DNA from: Pseudomonadota bacterium
GTDB taxonomy: Bacteria > Desulfobacterota > Desulfovibrionia > Desulfovibrionales > Desulfovibrionaceae
NCBI GenBank assembly: GCA_023453335.1
Contig: JAEXTU010000411.1
Location: forward strand, 1 to 6,067
Length of the DNA stretch: 6,067 nt
Direction of reading: 5' to 3'
The notes below the pieces were generated by a model. The model saw only the letters and a list, made by a program, of their open reading frames with translations. It was not told the origin of the DNA and made no database searches. Position 1 is the stretch's first letter; each line of letters starts with the position of its first letter. The translations under genes were made by a program, and so were the position numbers. Positions 1 to 5,540 of the stretch are shown here, piece after piece.

Positions 1-1
1 C

Positions 2-820
<819 letters not shown>

Positions 821-846
821 CCCCCCGTTTAGAGCCCTGTCGCTTT

Positions 847-861
847 GCGGGATGCGCCCGC
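847..861 (+). repeat. Small inverted repeat GCGGG-N5-CCCGC
   Basis: Arms 847-851 and 857-861 are perfectly complementary around the loop ATGCG, 27 bases after the kinase stop. It could be a short RNA hairpin at the kinase 3' end. There is no T-run after it, so it does not qualify as a standard intrinsic terminator. Confidence 0.3.
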
Positions 862-879
862 GCCGGATTGCGGCCATGC

Positions 880-909
880 TGCGGCAAAATCCCTTGACGC
901 CCTGCCGCA
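880..909 (+). repeat. Inverted repeat TGCGGCA-N16-TGCCGCA upstream of the EamA gene
   Basis: The arms at 880-886 and 903-909 are exact reverse complements. The second arm ends 6 bases before the ribosome-binding site at 916-922. It may be an operator or an mRNA leader hairpin. A TTGACG hexamer (894-899) lies in the loop, but the place where its -10 should fall is the Shine-Dalgarno sequence, so I do not call a promoter there. Confidence 0.35.
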
Positions 910-928
910 ACCCTGCCAGGAGGCCGCG

Positions 929-1801
929 ATGGTTTATTTCAAGCTGGTGCTCACCATGGTCCTGTGGGGCGGGACCTTCGTGGCCGGCCGCCAGTTGGCC
1001 GGGCAGGTGGGGCCCTTTGCCGCCGCGTTCCTGCGCTTCGCCATCGCCACCGCCTGCCTGCTGGCCTTCATCCGGGCCAGGGAGGGCGGCCTGCCCCGCC
1101 TGGACCGGCGCGGCCTCCTTGGCGTGCTCCTCTTGGGGGCCACCGGGGTCTTCGCCTACAACGCCTTCTTCTTCACCGGGCTCGCCACCGTAGGCGCGGG
1201 CCGGGCCGCGGTGATCATCGCCGGCAACCCCATCGCCATCGCCCTGGGCGCGGCCCTGTTCTTCGGGGAGGGCATGACCCGGCGCAAGGCCGCGGGCATC
1301 GCCCTGTCCGTGGCCGGGGCGGTGGAGGTCATCGGCCGCGGCGCGCCGCTGTCGCTGCTCTCCCAGGGGGTGTCCCCGGGCGACGCGGCCATCCTGGGCT
1401 GCGTGGCCTCCTGGTCGGCCTATTCCCTGCTGGGCAAGACGGTCATGGCCCGCCTCTCGCCCCTGGGGGCGGTGGCCTGGTCCAGCCTGGCCGGGGCGCT
1501 CATGCTCCTGCCCGCGGCCCTCGTGGAGGGCCTGCACCCCGCGGCCTATCCCCTGGGGGCCTGGGCCGGGCTGGCCTACCTGGGGGTGTGCGGCACGGTG
1601 CTCGGGTTCACCTGGTTCTACGAGGGCATCCGGGCGGTGGGGGCCTCCCGGGCCGGGGTGTTCATCAACCTGGTACCGGTGTCCGCGGTGATCCAGGCCT
1701 TCTTCCTGCTCGGCGAGCCGGTGGACGCGAGCCTGCTGCTGGGCGGAGCCCTGGTGCTCTGCGGGGTCTGGCTCACCAACACCGCGCGCCGGCCGGCCTG
1801 A
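929..1801 (+). CDS. EamA-family (drug/metabolite transporter superfamily) exporter, 290 aa
   Basis: This is an integral inner-membrane protein of the DMT superfamily, whose members export amino acids, metabolites or drugs; the substrate cannot be assigned. The start is ATG 929, preceded by CAGGAGG at 916-922 with 6-base spacing. An upstream TTG at 845 would add 28 hydrophilic residues and has no such site. The 290 residues fit the family (about 280-310) and show ten hydrophobic segments, roughly 3-20, 26-49, 61-80, 86-110, 119-136, 150-170, 178-200, 207-229, 241-261 and 265-285. They form two tandem EamA repeats split near residue 140. Family-typical features are the N-terminal LWGGTFVAGR, RFAIA in helix 2, the Gly/Ala-rich helices 3-4 and INLVPVSAVI with LGEP near residues 246-265. 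It is followed 39 bases later by a small membrane-protein gene on the same strand and may be co-transcribed with it. Confidence 0.92.
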   Translation: MVYFKLVLTMVLWGGTFVAGRQLAGQVGPFAAAFLRFAIATACLLAFIRAREGGLPRLDRRGLLGVLLLGATGVFAYNAFFFTGLATVGAGRAAVIIAGNPIAIALGAALFFGEGMTRRKAAGIALSVAGAVEVIGRGAPLSLLSQGVSPGDAAILGCVASWSAYSLLGKTVMARLSPLGAVAWSSLAGALMLLPAALVEGLHPAAYPLGAWAGLAYLGVCGTVLGFTWFYEGIRAVGASRAGVFINLVPVSAVIQAFFLLGEPVDASLLLGGALVLCGVWLTNTARRPA

Positions 1802-1803
1802 CC

Positions 1804-1828
1804 CCTTGCCCCGGGCCGCCGGGCAAGG
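1804..1828 (+). repeat. 8-bp hairpin CCTTGCCC-N9-GGGCAAGG covering the ribosome site of the next gene
   Basis: The arms at 1804-1811 and 1821-1828 are perfectly complementary, starting 3 bases after the EamA stop. No T-run follows, so it is unlikely to be an intrinsic terminator. The right arm contains AAGG (1825-1828), the only Shine-Dalgarno-like stretch before the ATG at 1841, so folding would hide that site. Confidence 0.5.
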
Positions 1829-1840
1829 TACCACCGTCCC

Positions 1841-2095
1841 ATGCAGAACAACGCGAGGATGATCGCCGGCGCGGTGTGCGCGGCCGCCGGGCTGGCCCTG
1901 GTGGCCCTGCCCCAGGAGACGGTGCCCTGGCTGCCCGGGTCCCTGGGCGCGGGGGTGGTGCTCATCCTGTCCGGGGCCATGTTCCTGCTCCGCGGCTTTG
2001 CCGAGCGCAAGCAGCCTCCCATCGCCGGCAGCGACTTCAAGGTCGCCCCCAGCACCGCCCGCAACCAGCGCAAGCGCCGCAACAAGGCCTCCTGA
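1841..2095 (+). CDS. Small two-helix membrane protein of unknown function, 84 aa
   Basis: I do not recognise a family. The protein has two hydrophobic stretches, about residues 7-23 and 33-50, separated by a short loop with Pro and Trp, then a basic tail that includes NQRKRRNKAS. Two helices with a positively charged C-terminus suggest an inner-membrane protein with both ends in the cytoplasm. The strong G/C preference at third codon positions supports a real gene. The start at ATG 1841 has only a weak AAGG site 12 bases upstream; a second ATG at 1859 would shorten the N-terminus to the edge of the first helix. It sits 39 bases after the EamA gene on the same strand, so shared transcription is likely, with the intervening hairpin perhaps lowering its translation. 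Confidence 0.65.
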   Translation: MQNNARMIAGAVCAAAGLALVALPQETVPWLPGSLGAGVVLILSGAMFLLRGFAERKQPPIAGSDFKVAPSTARNQRKRRNKAS

Positions 2096-2099
2096 CCCG

Positions 2100-2144
2100 G
2101 GAGCCCCCTGCCCCGCGAGCGGCCCCTCTCCGCTCCAGGGCTCC
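2100..2144 (+). terminator. Nested hairpin after the small membrane-protein gene, possible weak terminator
   Basis: An outer stem GGAGCCC (2100-2106) pairs with GGGCTCC (2138-2144). Inside it GAGCGG (2117-2122) pairs with CCGCTC (2130-2135) around a 7-base loop. It lies immediately after the stop at 2093-2095, where a transcript end is expected. The T-run normally following an intrinsic terminator is missing; only TTTT at 2160-2163 is near. It may act as a 3'-end stabilising structure or with Rho. Confidence 0.35.
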
Positions 2145-2180
2145 AGTCCGCTTCCGCGCTTTTGAACACACCGCGGCCGC

Positions 2181-2193
2181 ATCACGACGTGAT
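2181..2193. promoter_or_regulatory. Perfect 13-bp palindrome ATCACG-A-CGTGAT, operator-like
   Basis: The two 6-base arms are exact reverse complements about a single central base. It lies in non-coding DNA about 108 bp upstream of the -35 element of the Fic gene. The length and symmetry fit a binding site for a dimeric regulator, but the protein is unknown. Confidence 0.4.
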
Positions 2194-2263
2194 ATGGCTG
2201 CCAGTCCACTCCCCGCACCTCATCGGCTGGTCGGCTCCGAAGCCCGCCCAGCGGAACAGTCCA

Positions 2264-2299
2264 GGCCTTGGCGCAGAACAGAAAATACGTTGCAAGGCC
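2264..2299. promoter_or_regulatory. Inverted repeat GGCCTTG-N22-CAAGGCC abutting the Fic promoter
   Basis: The arms at 2264-2270 and 2293-2299 are exact reverse complements; the right arm ends one base before the -35 hexamer. A direct repeat GAACAG occurs at 2254-2259 and 2276-2281, 22 bp (about two helical turns) apart. The position suits an activator or repressor site, but this is inferred from position only. Confidence 0.35.
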
Positions 2300-2300
2300 G

Positions 2301-2329
2301 TTGACAAATATTATGACAAAAATTATTTA
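2301..2329 (+). promoter_or_regulatory. Sigma-70-type promoter of the Fic gene
   Basis: A perfect -35 TTGACA (2301-2306) is followed after 17 bases by TATTTA (2324-2329), which matches the first three bases of TATAAT. The surrounding 2301-2400 stretch is only 26% G+C, in strong contrast with the rest of the window. A start point near 2336 would give a leader of about 40 bases to the ATG at 2376. A second AT-rich hexamer TATAAA at 2345-2350 lacks a well-placed -35. Confidence 0.6.
2302..2323. repeat. Direct-repeat element, copy 1 (TGACAAA-N5-TGACAAAAAT)
   Basis: TGACAAA occurs at 2302-2308 and again at 2314-2320, 12 bp apart, the second extended to TGACAAAAAT (to 2323). The element overlaps the -35 hexamer and fills the spacer up to the -10. 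The same two-part element with identical spacing returns 67 bp downstream. Candidate binding site for the winged-helix region of the Fic protein; inference only. Confidence 0.55.
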
Positions 2330-2368
2330 GACTTTGCCTAAAAGTATAAAAATCCAAGCGAGTAGATG

Positions 2369-2390
2369 TGACAAAATGACTGACAAAAAT
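2369..2390. repeat. Direct-repeat element, copy 2, across the Fic start codon
   Basis: TGACAAA at 2369-2375 and TGACAAAAAT at 2381-2390 repeat copy 1 with the same 12-bp period, while the 5-base spacers differ completely. The element covers the ATG at 2376 and the first codons. A regulator bound here and at copy 1 would flank the promoter and leader. Confidence 0.55.
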
Positions 2391-3521
2391 CTTTTCAAAA
2401 AGGTGCTCACTTTCAAGGCCGGGAACTTCCTGTTCAGCCGGAAGTACGATCGGGAAAGACTTGCGCCCCTGCTCATCCGCGCCCAGACCATCTACGCCTC
2501 GGTGGCATCCCTGCCTATCCTGCCCGAATGGTCCTCCAGGCTGGAAACGGACATCATCCGCCGCTCCATCCACGGCACCGCGGCCATTGAGGGCAACCCC
2601 CTGCCCGAGGAACGGGTGGGCGAGCTTCTGGCCCAGGTGGAACCGGGCGGCCTTCTGGAGCGCTCCGAGCGGGAGATAGTGAATCTCAAGACCGCCTACG
2701 CCGTGCTTGCCGTGGCCAGCAAGGAGCCTTTTGCAGTAACCGAGGCATACATACAGGACGTGAACGAGACCATTACGTACGGCCTGGCCACCGAGGCGCA
2801 CTCGCCGGGCCGCTACCGCGGCCAACGGGTCCAGGTTGGGGACAAAGCCCATGGCGGAGTCTACACCCCACCAAAGGCCAAGGCGGATATCGCCCGGCTC
2901 ATGGTCGAATTCGTGGAGTGGATCAACAGCGCCGAAATGCTGGCTGAGCCCACAGAGATTCGCGCGGCCCTGGCCCACTACCACCTGGGCCTCATCCACC
3001 CCTTCGGCGACGGCAACGGCCGCGCCGCCCGGCTCCTGGAGGCGACCATCCTTACCCGTAGCGGCATGCGCTACCTGCCCAAGATGCTCTCCAACTTCTA
3101 CTACCGCCACATGGACGAGTATTTCATCGCCTTCCGCGCCGCGGAAAAAGGCAAGAACGGAGACGTAACGCCGTTCCTGGAGTTCGTCCTGACCGGCCTG
3201 CTCCAGTCGGTGGAGGAGTTGCAGCGAAACATCCATGTATTCATCTGCATCCTGGCCTTCCAGGCCATGGCGGACTCATTGCGCCAGACACACGACATCA
3301 CCCAGCGCCAGCACGACTTGTTGCGCATCCTCATCAAGAATCCATCCCGCGCCATTGCCTTGAAGGATCTCCTGACCGACCCCCTCTTCGCCCCCCTCTA
3401 CCGCCGGGCCAGTGAGCAGACCGCGCGGCGCGACCTCAAGCGCCTCGCCGGGCTCAAGCTCCTGACCAAAGACGAGACCGGCCACCGCCTCAATCCCCGG
3501 GGCCTGGACCAGCTACCATGA
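2376..3521 (+). CDS. Fic-domain protein adenylyltransferase with C-terminal winged helix-turn-helix, 381 aa
   Basis: Fic enzymes transfer AMP from ATP to a Ser, Thr or Tyr hydroxyl of a target protein in the cytoplasm; the target here is unknown. The catalytic motif HPFGDGNGR is complete at residues 208-216 (His208 catalytic). The inhibitory-helix motif (S/T)xxxE(G/N) is present N-terminal to it as TAAIEG, residues 68-73 (Glu72), which makes it a self-inhibited class II Fic needing no separate antitoxin. The flap region lies at about 146-170 (GRYRGQRVQV, VYTPP). Residues about 305-378 look like a winged helix: SEQTARRDLKRLAGLKLL (346-363) resembles a recognition helix and wing. I prefer ATG 2376 because an upstream TTG at 2334 sits at the predicted transcription start; the ribosome site is weak. 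Codon use is more mixed than in neighbours (58% G+C over 2701-2760), suggesting acquisition. A ydjM-like gene follows after 22 bases. Confidence 0.93.
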   Translation: MTDKNLFKKVLTFKAGNFLFSRKYDRERLAPLLIRAQTIYASVASLPILPEWSSRLETDIIRRSIHGTAAIEGNPLPEERVGELLAQVEPGGLLERSEREIVNLKTAYAVLAVASKEPFAVTEAYIQDVNETITYGLATEAHSPGRYRGQRVQVGDKAHGGVYTPPKAKADIARLMVEFVEWINSAEMLAEPTEIRAALAHYHLGLIHPFGDGNGRAARLLEATILTRSGMRYLPKMLSNFYYRHMDEYFIAFRAAEKGKNGDVTPFLEFVLTGLLQSVEELQRNIHVFICILAFQAMADSLRQTHDITQRQHDLLRILIKNPSRAIALKDLLTDPLFAPLYRRASEQTARRDLKRLAGLKLLTKDETGHRLNPRGLDQLP

Positions 3522-3543
3522 AACTCAGCAAGGAAGCCCGCCC

Positions 3544-4050
3544 ATGATGGGCTATTCGCACATGGCCGTGGGCTGCGCCCTGTGGGCCGGGGTGCGGCTG
3601 CTCTTGCCCGGGCCGCTGGGCAGCCTGCCGGTGGAGCTGGGCCTGGCCGCGGCGGGCAGCCTGCTGCCGGACATCGACGAGCCGCAGAGCCTGATCGGCC
3701 GCCGCCTGGGCATTCTGGCCTGGCCCATCAAGCTCATCTTCGGCCACCGCGGCTTCACCCACTCCCTGCTGGCCCTGGCCCTGGTCCTGGCAGGGCTGGC
3801 CGCGGCCGCGGGGGCCGGGCTCCTGCCCGCGGCCGGGGCCGCGGCCTTCTGGGTGGGCTACGCCGGCCACCTGGCCGGGGACGGCCTGACCACCTCCGGG
3901 GTGCCCCTGTTCTGGCCGGCCGAGGCCCGGGTGCGCGCGCCCCTCACCTTCCCCACCGGCGGGGTGGTGGAGCATCTGCTGGTGGCCGGCCTGCTCGGGC
4001 TCTTGGGCTTCCTCCTGCGCGGGTACTGGCCTCCCCACCTGCCGCGCTGA
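3544..4050 (+). CDS. YdjM-type inner-membrane metal-dependent hydrolase (DUF457/PF04307 family), 168 aa
   Basis: The conserved polar residues of this membrane family are all visible. They are His6 in the opening YSHMAVG, the acidic LLPDIDEP (40-47), GHRGFTHS (67-74) with two His, and GHLAGDGLTTSGVPLFWP (108-125) with His109 and Asp113. They would form a metal site at the membrane surface; the substrate of the family is not established, and phospholipid or other membrane-associated hydrolysis is only proposed. Hydrophobic segments lie at about 8-22, 30-42, 75-95, 97-111 and 143-159. ATG 3544 is favoured by AAGGA at 3530-3534 (9-base spacing) over the ATG directly after it. The E. coli homologue is a LexA-regulated SOS gene, but I see no LexA box here. 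It lies 22 bases after the Fic gene and probably shares its transcript, although its composition is that of the host genome. Confidence 0.88.
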   Translation: MMGYSHMAVGCALWAGVRLLLPGPLGSLPVELGLAAAGSLLPDIDEPQSLIGRRLGILAWPIKLIFGHRGFTHSLLALALVLAGLAAAAGAGLLPAAGAAAFWVGYAGHLAGDGLTTSGVPLFWPAEARVRAPLTFPTGGVVEHLLVAGLLGLLGFLLRGYWPPHLPR

Positions 4051-4101
4051 GCGGGGATGACGCAGGCCCCGGGTTCTGGCACAATGGCCCCGGAGGCAGC
4101 C

Positions 4102-4437
4102 ATGCGCGCACGGTTCTTCCGGGCCCTGGCCGGCGCGGCCCTGTTCCTGGCCGGCTACGGCATGCAGCAGGACAGGGTCTCGCCCTTCAGCGGGATCGAC
4201 GATCCCCGCTTTCTGGGCCTGCTCCTGGAACTCCTGGGGCTCGTCCTCCTGCTCTCCCCCATCCTGGGCCGCGGCCGCAGGCTGCCCGACGTGCAGCCCC
4301 CGCGCATCCGGCGCGAACTCCTCTACAAGCCTCCCTGCTGCGACGACGAGCCGAAAACGGCCGCCAAGGAGGCGCCCGCGGCCGACTCCCCCGACCCGGA
4401 ACGGCCCGACCCGAACCGGCCTGACCGCGCGGACTGA
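4102..4437 (+). CDS. Small membrane protein of unknown function with charged Pro-rich tail, 111 aa
   Basis: I recognise no family. The N-terminus has Arg residues followed by a hydrophobic run (about 8-20), which could be a signal anchor. A second hydrophobic helix lies at about 38-55. The rest is hydrophilic, with a CC pair at 79-80 and an acidic, Pro-rich end built on variations of P-D-P-x-R-P. ATG 4102 was chosen because CGGAGG (4091-4096) precedes it with 5-base spacing; an in-frame ATG at 4057 has no ribosome site and would put a polar extension before the hydrophobic run. The gene lies 51 bases after the YdjM-like gene on the same strand, so both could be co-transcribed. It converges on the LysR gene with a 23-base gap and no clear terminator between them. 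Confidence 0.6.
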   Translation: MRARFFRALAGAALFLAGYGMQQDRVSPFSGIDDPRFLGLLLELLGLVLLLSPILGRGRRLPDVQPPRIRRELLYKPPCCDDEPKTAAKEAPAADSPDPERPDPNRPDRAD

Positions 4438-4460
4438 CCCGGCGCGCTCAGCCCCCCCGC

Positions 4461-5408
4461 TCAGCCACAAAAGAAGGGACGCGGCGGCCGGGGGTCGCGG
4501 TCCCCGCGCGCGCGGCGGGTGAAGAACTCCCGGGCCGCGGCCATGAAACCCCTCGCCGCGGCGCTGGGCTCGTGTCCCGGGTTGCGGGCCAGGAGCACCG
4601 GCGCGGCCAGGGGACCGTCCGCCCACTCGGCCACGGCCAGCTCGCCCCGCTCCGCCTCGGGGGCCACGGCAAAGGCCGGGGCGAACCCCACCCCCAGGCC
4701 CGCGGCCACGCAGCGCTTGGCCAATCCCAGGGTGCCGCACTCCACCAGCCCGGCCGGCCGCGCCCCGGCCGGCCCGGCCTCCCGTATGGCCTGCTCCAGG
4801 CCGCGGCGCAGGCCCCACACGTGGGGGGTGAGCACCAGGCCCGCCCCGGCCAGGTCCCGGGCGCGCACCCGGCCCCCCACAACCAGGGGCGAGCCCGGCG
4901 CGGCCATGGCCACCACCCGCTCCCGGCCCCGCACCTCCACCTCCAGGCCCGGGTCCAGGGCCGCCCCGCCCAGGATCAGGGCCAGGTCCGTGGCCCCCTG
5001 CCGCAGATCCCGGGCCAGGCCCAGGCCGGAGGCCGTGGCCAGGGTCAGGCGCACCCCGGGGAACCCCCGGCAAAACCGGCCCAGCACCCCGGGCAGACAG
5101 AGCAGGCCCAGAGTCTCGGAGATGCGCACGCACAGCTCGCCCGGGGCCGCGCCCCCCGCGCCCAGGCTGGCCCGGGCCTCGGCCGCCAGGTCGGCCATGC
5201 GCCGGGCATGGGGCAGGAGCCTGCGGCCGGCCTCGGTGAGCAGCACCCGCCGGCCCAGCCGCTCGAACAGGGCCGCGCCCAGCTCCTCCTCCAGCCCCTT
5301 GATCTGGGCCGAGACCGTGGACGGCGCATAGTGCAGCGCCTCGGCCGCCTTGCGGAAGGAGAGCCGGCCCGCCACCGCCAGGAAGGTCGCCACCTGGGTC
5401 ATGTCCAT
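4461..5408 (-). CDS. LysR-type transcriptional regulator, 315 aa
   Basis: The N-terminal 60 residues are a classic LysR winged helix-turn-helix: TFLAVAGRLSFRKAAEAL (8-25), then YAPSTVSAQIKGLEEELG (27-44) and LFERLGRRVLLTEAGRRLL (47-65). A linker helix (about 65-85) leads to the periplasmic-binding-protein-like effector domain (about 92-295), and the protein ends in an Arg/Pro-rich tail. The 315 residues fit the family (about 290-330). The start is ATG at 5408-5406. GAGGAA on the minus strand (5425-5420) is the nearest ribosome site, with a long 11-base spacing; a second ATG two codons on is possible. The gene diverges from the CMD/TauE operon across a 132-base gap, the usual LysR arrangement with its target. 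It therefore probably activates or represses that operon in response to a small ligand and may repress itself; the ligand is unknown. Confidence 0.93.
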   Translation of the reverse strand: MDMTQVATFLAVAGRLSFRKAAEALHYAPSTVSAQIKGLEEELGAALFERLGRRVLLTEAGRRLLPHARRMADLAAEARASLGAGGAAPGELCVRISETLGLLCLPGVLGRFCRGFPGVRLTLATASGLGLARDLRQGATDLALILGGAALDPGLEVEVRGRERVVAMAAPGSPLVVGGRVRARDLAGAGLVLTPHVWGLRRGLEQAIREAGPAGARPAGLVECGTLGLAKRCVAAGLGVGFAPAFAVAPEAERGELAVAEWADGPLAAPVLLARNPGHEPSAAARGFMAAAREFFTRRARGDRDPRPPRPFFCG

Positions 5409-5413
5409 GATTG

Positions 5414-5428
5414 TTCGGATTCCTCGAA
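5414..5428. promoter_or_regulatory. Dyad TTCG-N7-CGAA with T-N11-A, possible LysR autoregulatory site
   Basis: The arms at 5414-5417 and 5425-5428 are exact reverse complements. The T at 5415 and A at 5427 give the T-N11-A spacing typical of LysR-family operators. It overlaps the presumed ribosome site of the LysR gene, which would fit self-repression. Short dyads arise by chance, so this is tentative. Confidence 0.3.
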
Positions 5429-5437
5429 TTGAAAGTT

Positions 5438-5455
5438 CACAATGATTCGCTTGTG
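5438..5455. promoter_or_regulatory. Dyad CACAA-N8-TTGTG in the LysR/CMD divergent gap
   Basis: Five-base arms (5438-5442 and 5451-5455) are exact reverse complements. They are flanked by GTTC (5435-5438) and GAAC (5459-5462), which pair with a two-base offset. The site is 30 bp upstream of the LysR ATG and 85 bp upstream of the CMD ATG, a sensible place for the regulator to control both genes. Confidence 0.4.
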
Positions 5456-5483
5456 CCGGAACTATGCCCGAGAGTAAGCCTGG

Positions 5484-5503
5484 TGGCAAGTCAGGCCCTG
5501 CCA
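5484..5503. promoter_or_regulatory. Dyad TGGCA-N10-TGCCA near the CMD operon promoter
   Basis: The arms at 5484-5488 and 5499-5503 are exact reverse complements. The site is just upstream of TATTGT (5508-5513), a possible -10 matching four of six consensus bases, and covers the place where the -35 would be. It may be the activation subsite for LysR. The promoter itself is weakly defined. Confidence 0.35.
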
Positions 5504-5540
5504 ACCCTATTGTTCCGTTAATTTGCACAAAGGAGGCACC

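Noticed and set aside
894..922. TTGACG as a -35 element for the EamA gene
   Set aside because: At 17-base spacing the -10 position is occupied by the Shine-Dalgarno sequence, so no transcript starting there could include it.
964..2304. Plus-strand open frame (446 codons) overlapping the EamA gene and small membrane protein
   Set aside because: The translation is rich in Gly, Arg and Pro without motifs, and it is out of frame with two better-supported genes.
2366..2371. Start-stop ATGTGA in the Fic leader
   Set aside because: It has no ribosome site of its own and is part of the AT-rich repeat copy; a six-base match is expected by chance.
2220..3236. Long minus-strand open frame (338 codons) opposite the Fic gene
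   Set aside because: It lies antisense to a clear Fic coding region, shows no recognisable motif and runs through the Fic promoter; its openness follows from GC-rich codon structure on the other strand.
3480..3560. LexA box before the ydjM-like gene
   Set aside because: The E. coli family member is SOS-regulated, so I looked for CTG-N10-CAG-type symmetry before the gene and found no convincing match.
4057..4101. ATG 4057 as the start of the small membrane protein
   Set aside because: No ribosome site precedes it, whereas CGGAGG is well placed for ATG 4102, which also puts the hydrophobic helix at the N-terminus.
3490..5133. Long minus-strand open frame (547 codons) across the ydjM-like, small membrane and LysR genes
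   Set aside because: Low-complexity Gly/Pro/Arg/Ala composition typical of a shadow frame; the LysR frame on the same strand and the plus-strand genes explain the region.
4519..5432. Plus-strand open frames opposite the LysR gene
   Set aside because: Repetitive Arg/Pro/Ala or Gln/Gly/His sequence without motifs, antisense to a complete LysR protein.
5523..5540. TTG 5523 as the start of the CMD gene
   Set aside because: It lies upstream of the strong AAGGAGG, which is correctly spaced for the ATG at 5541.
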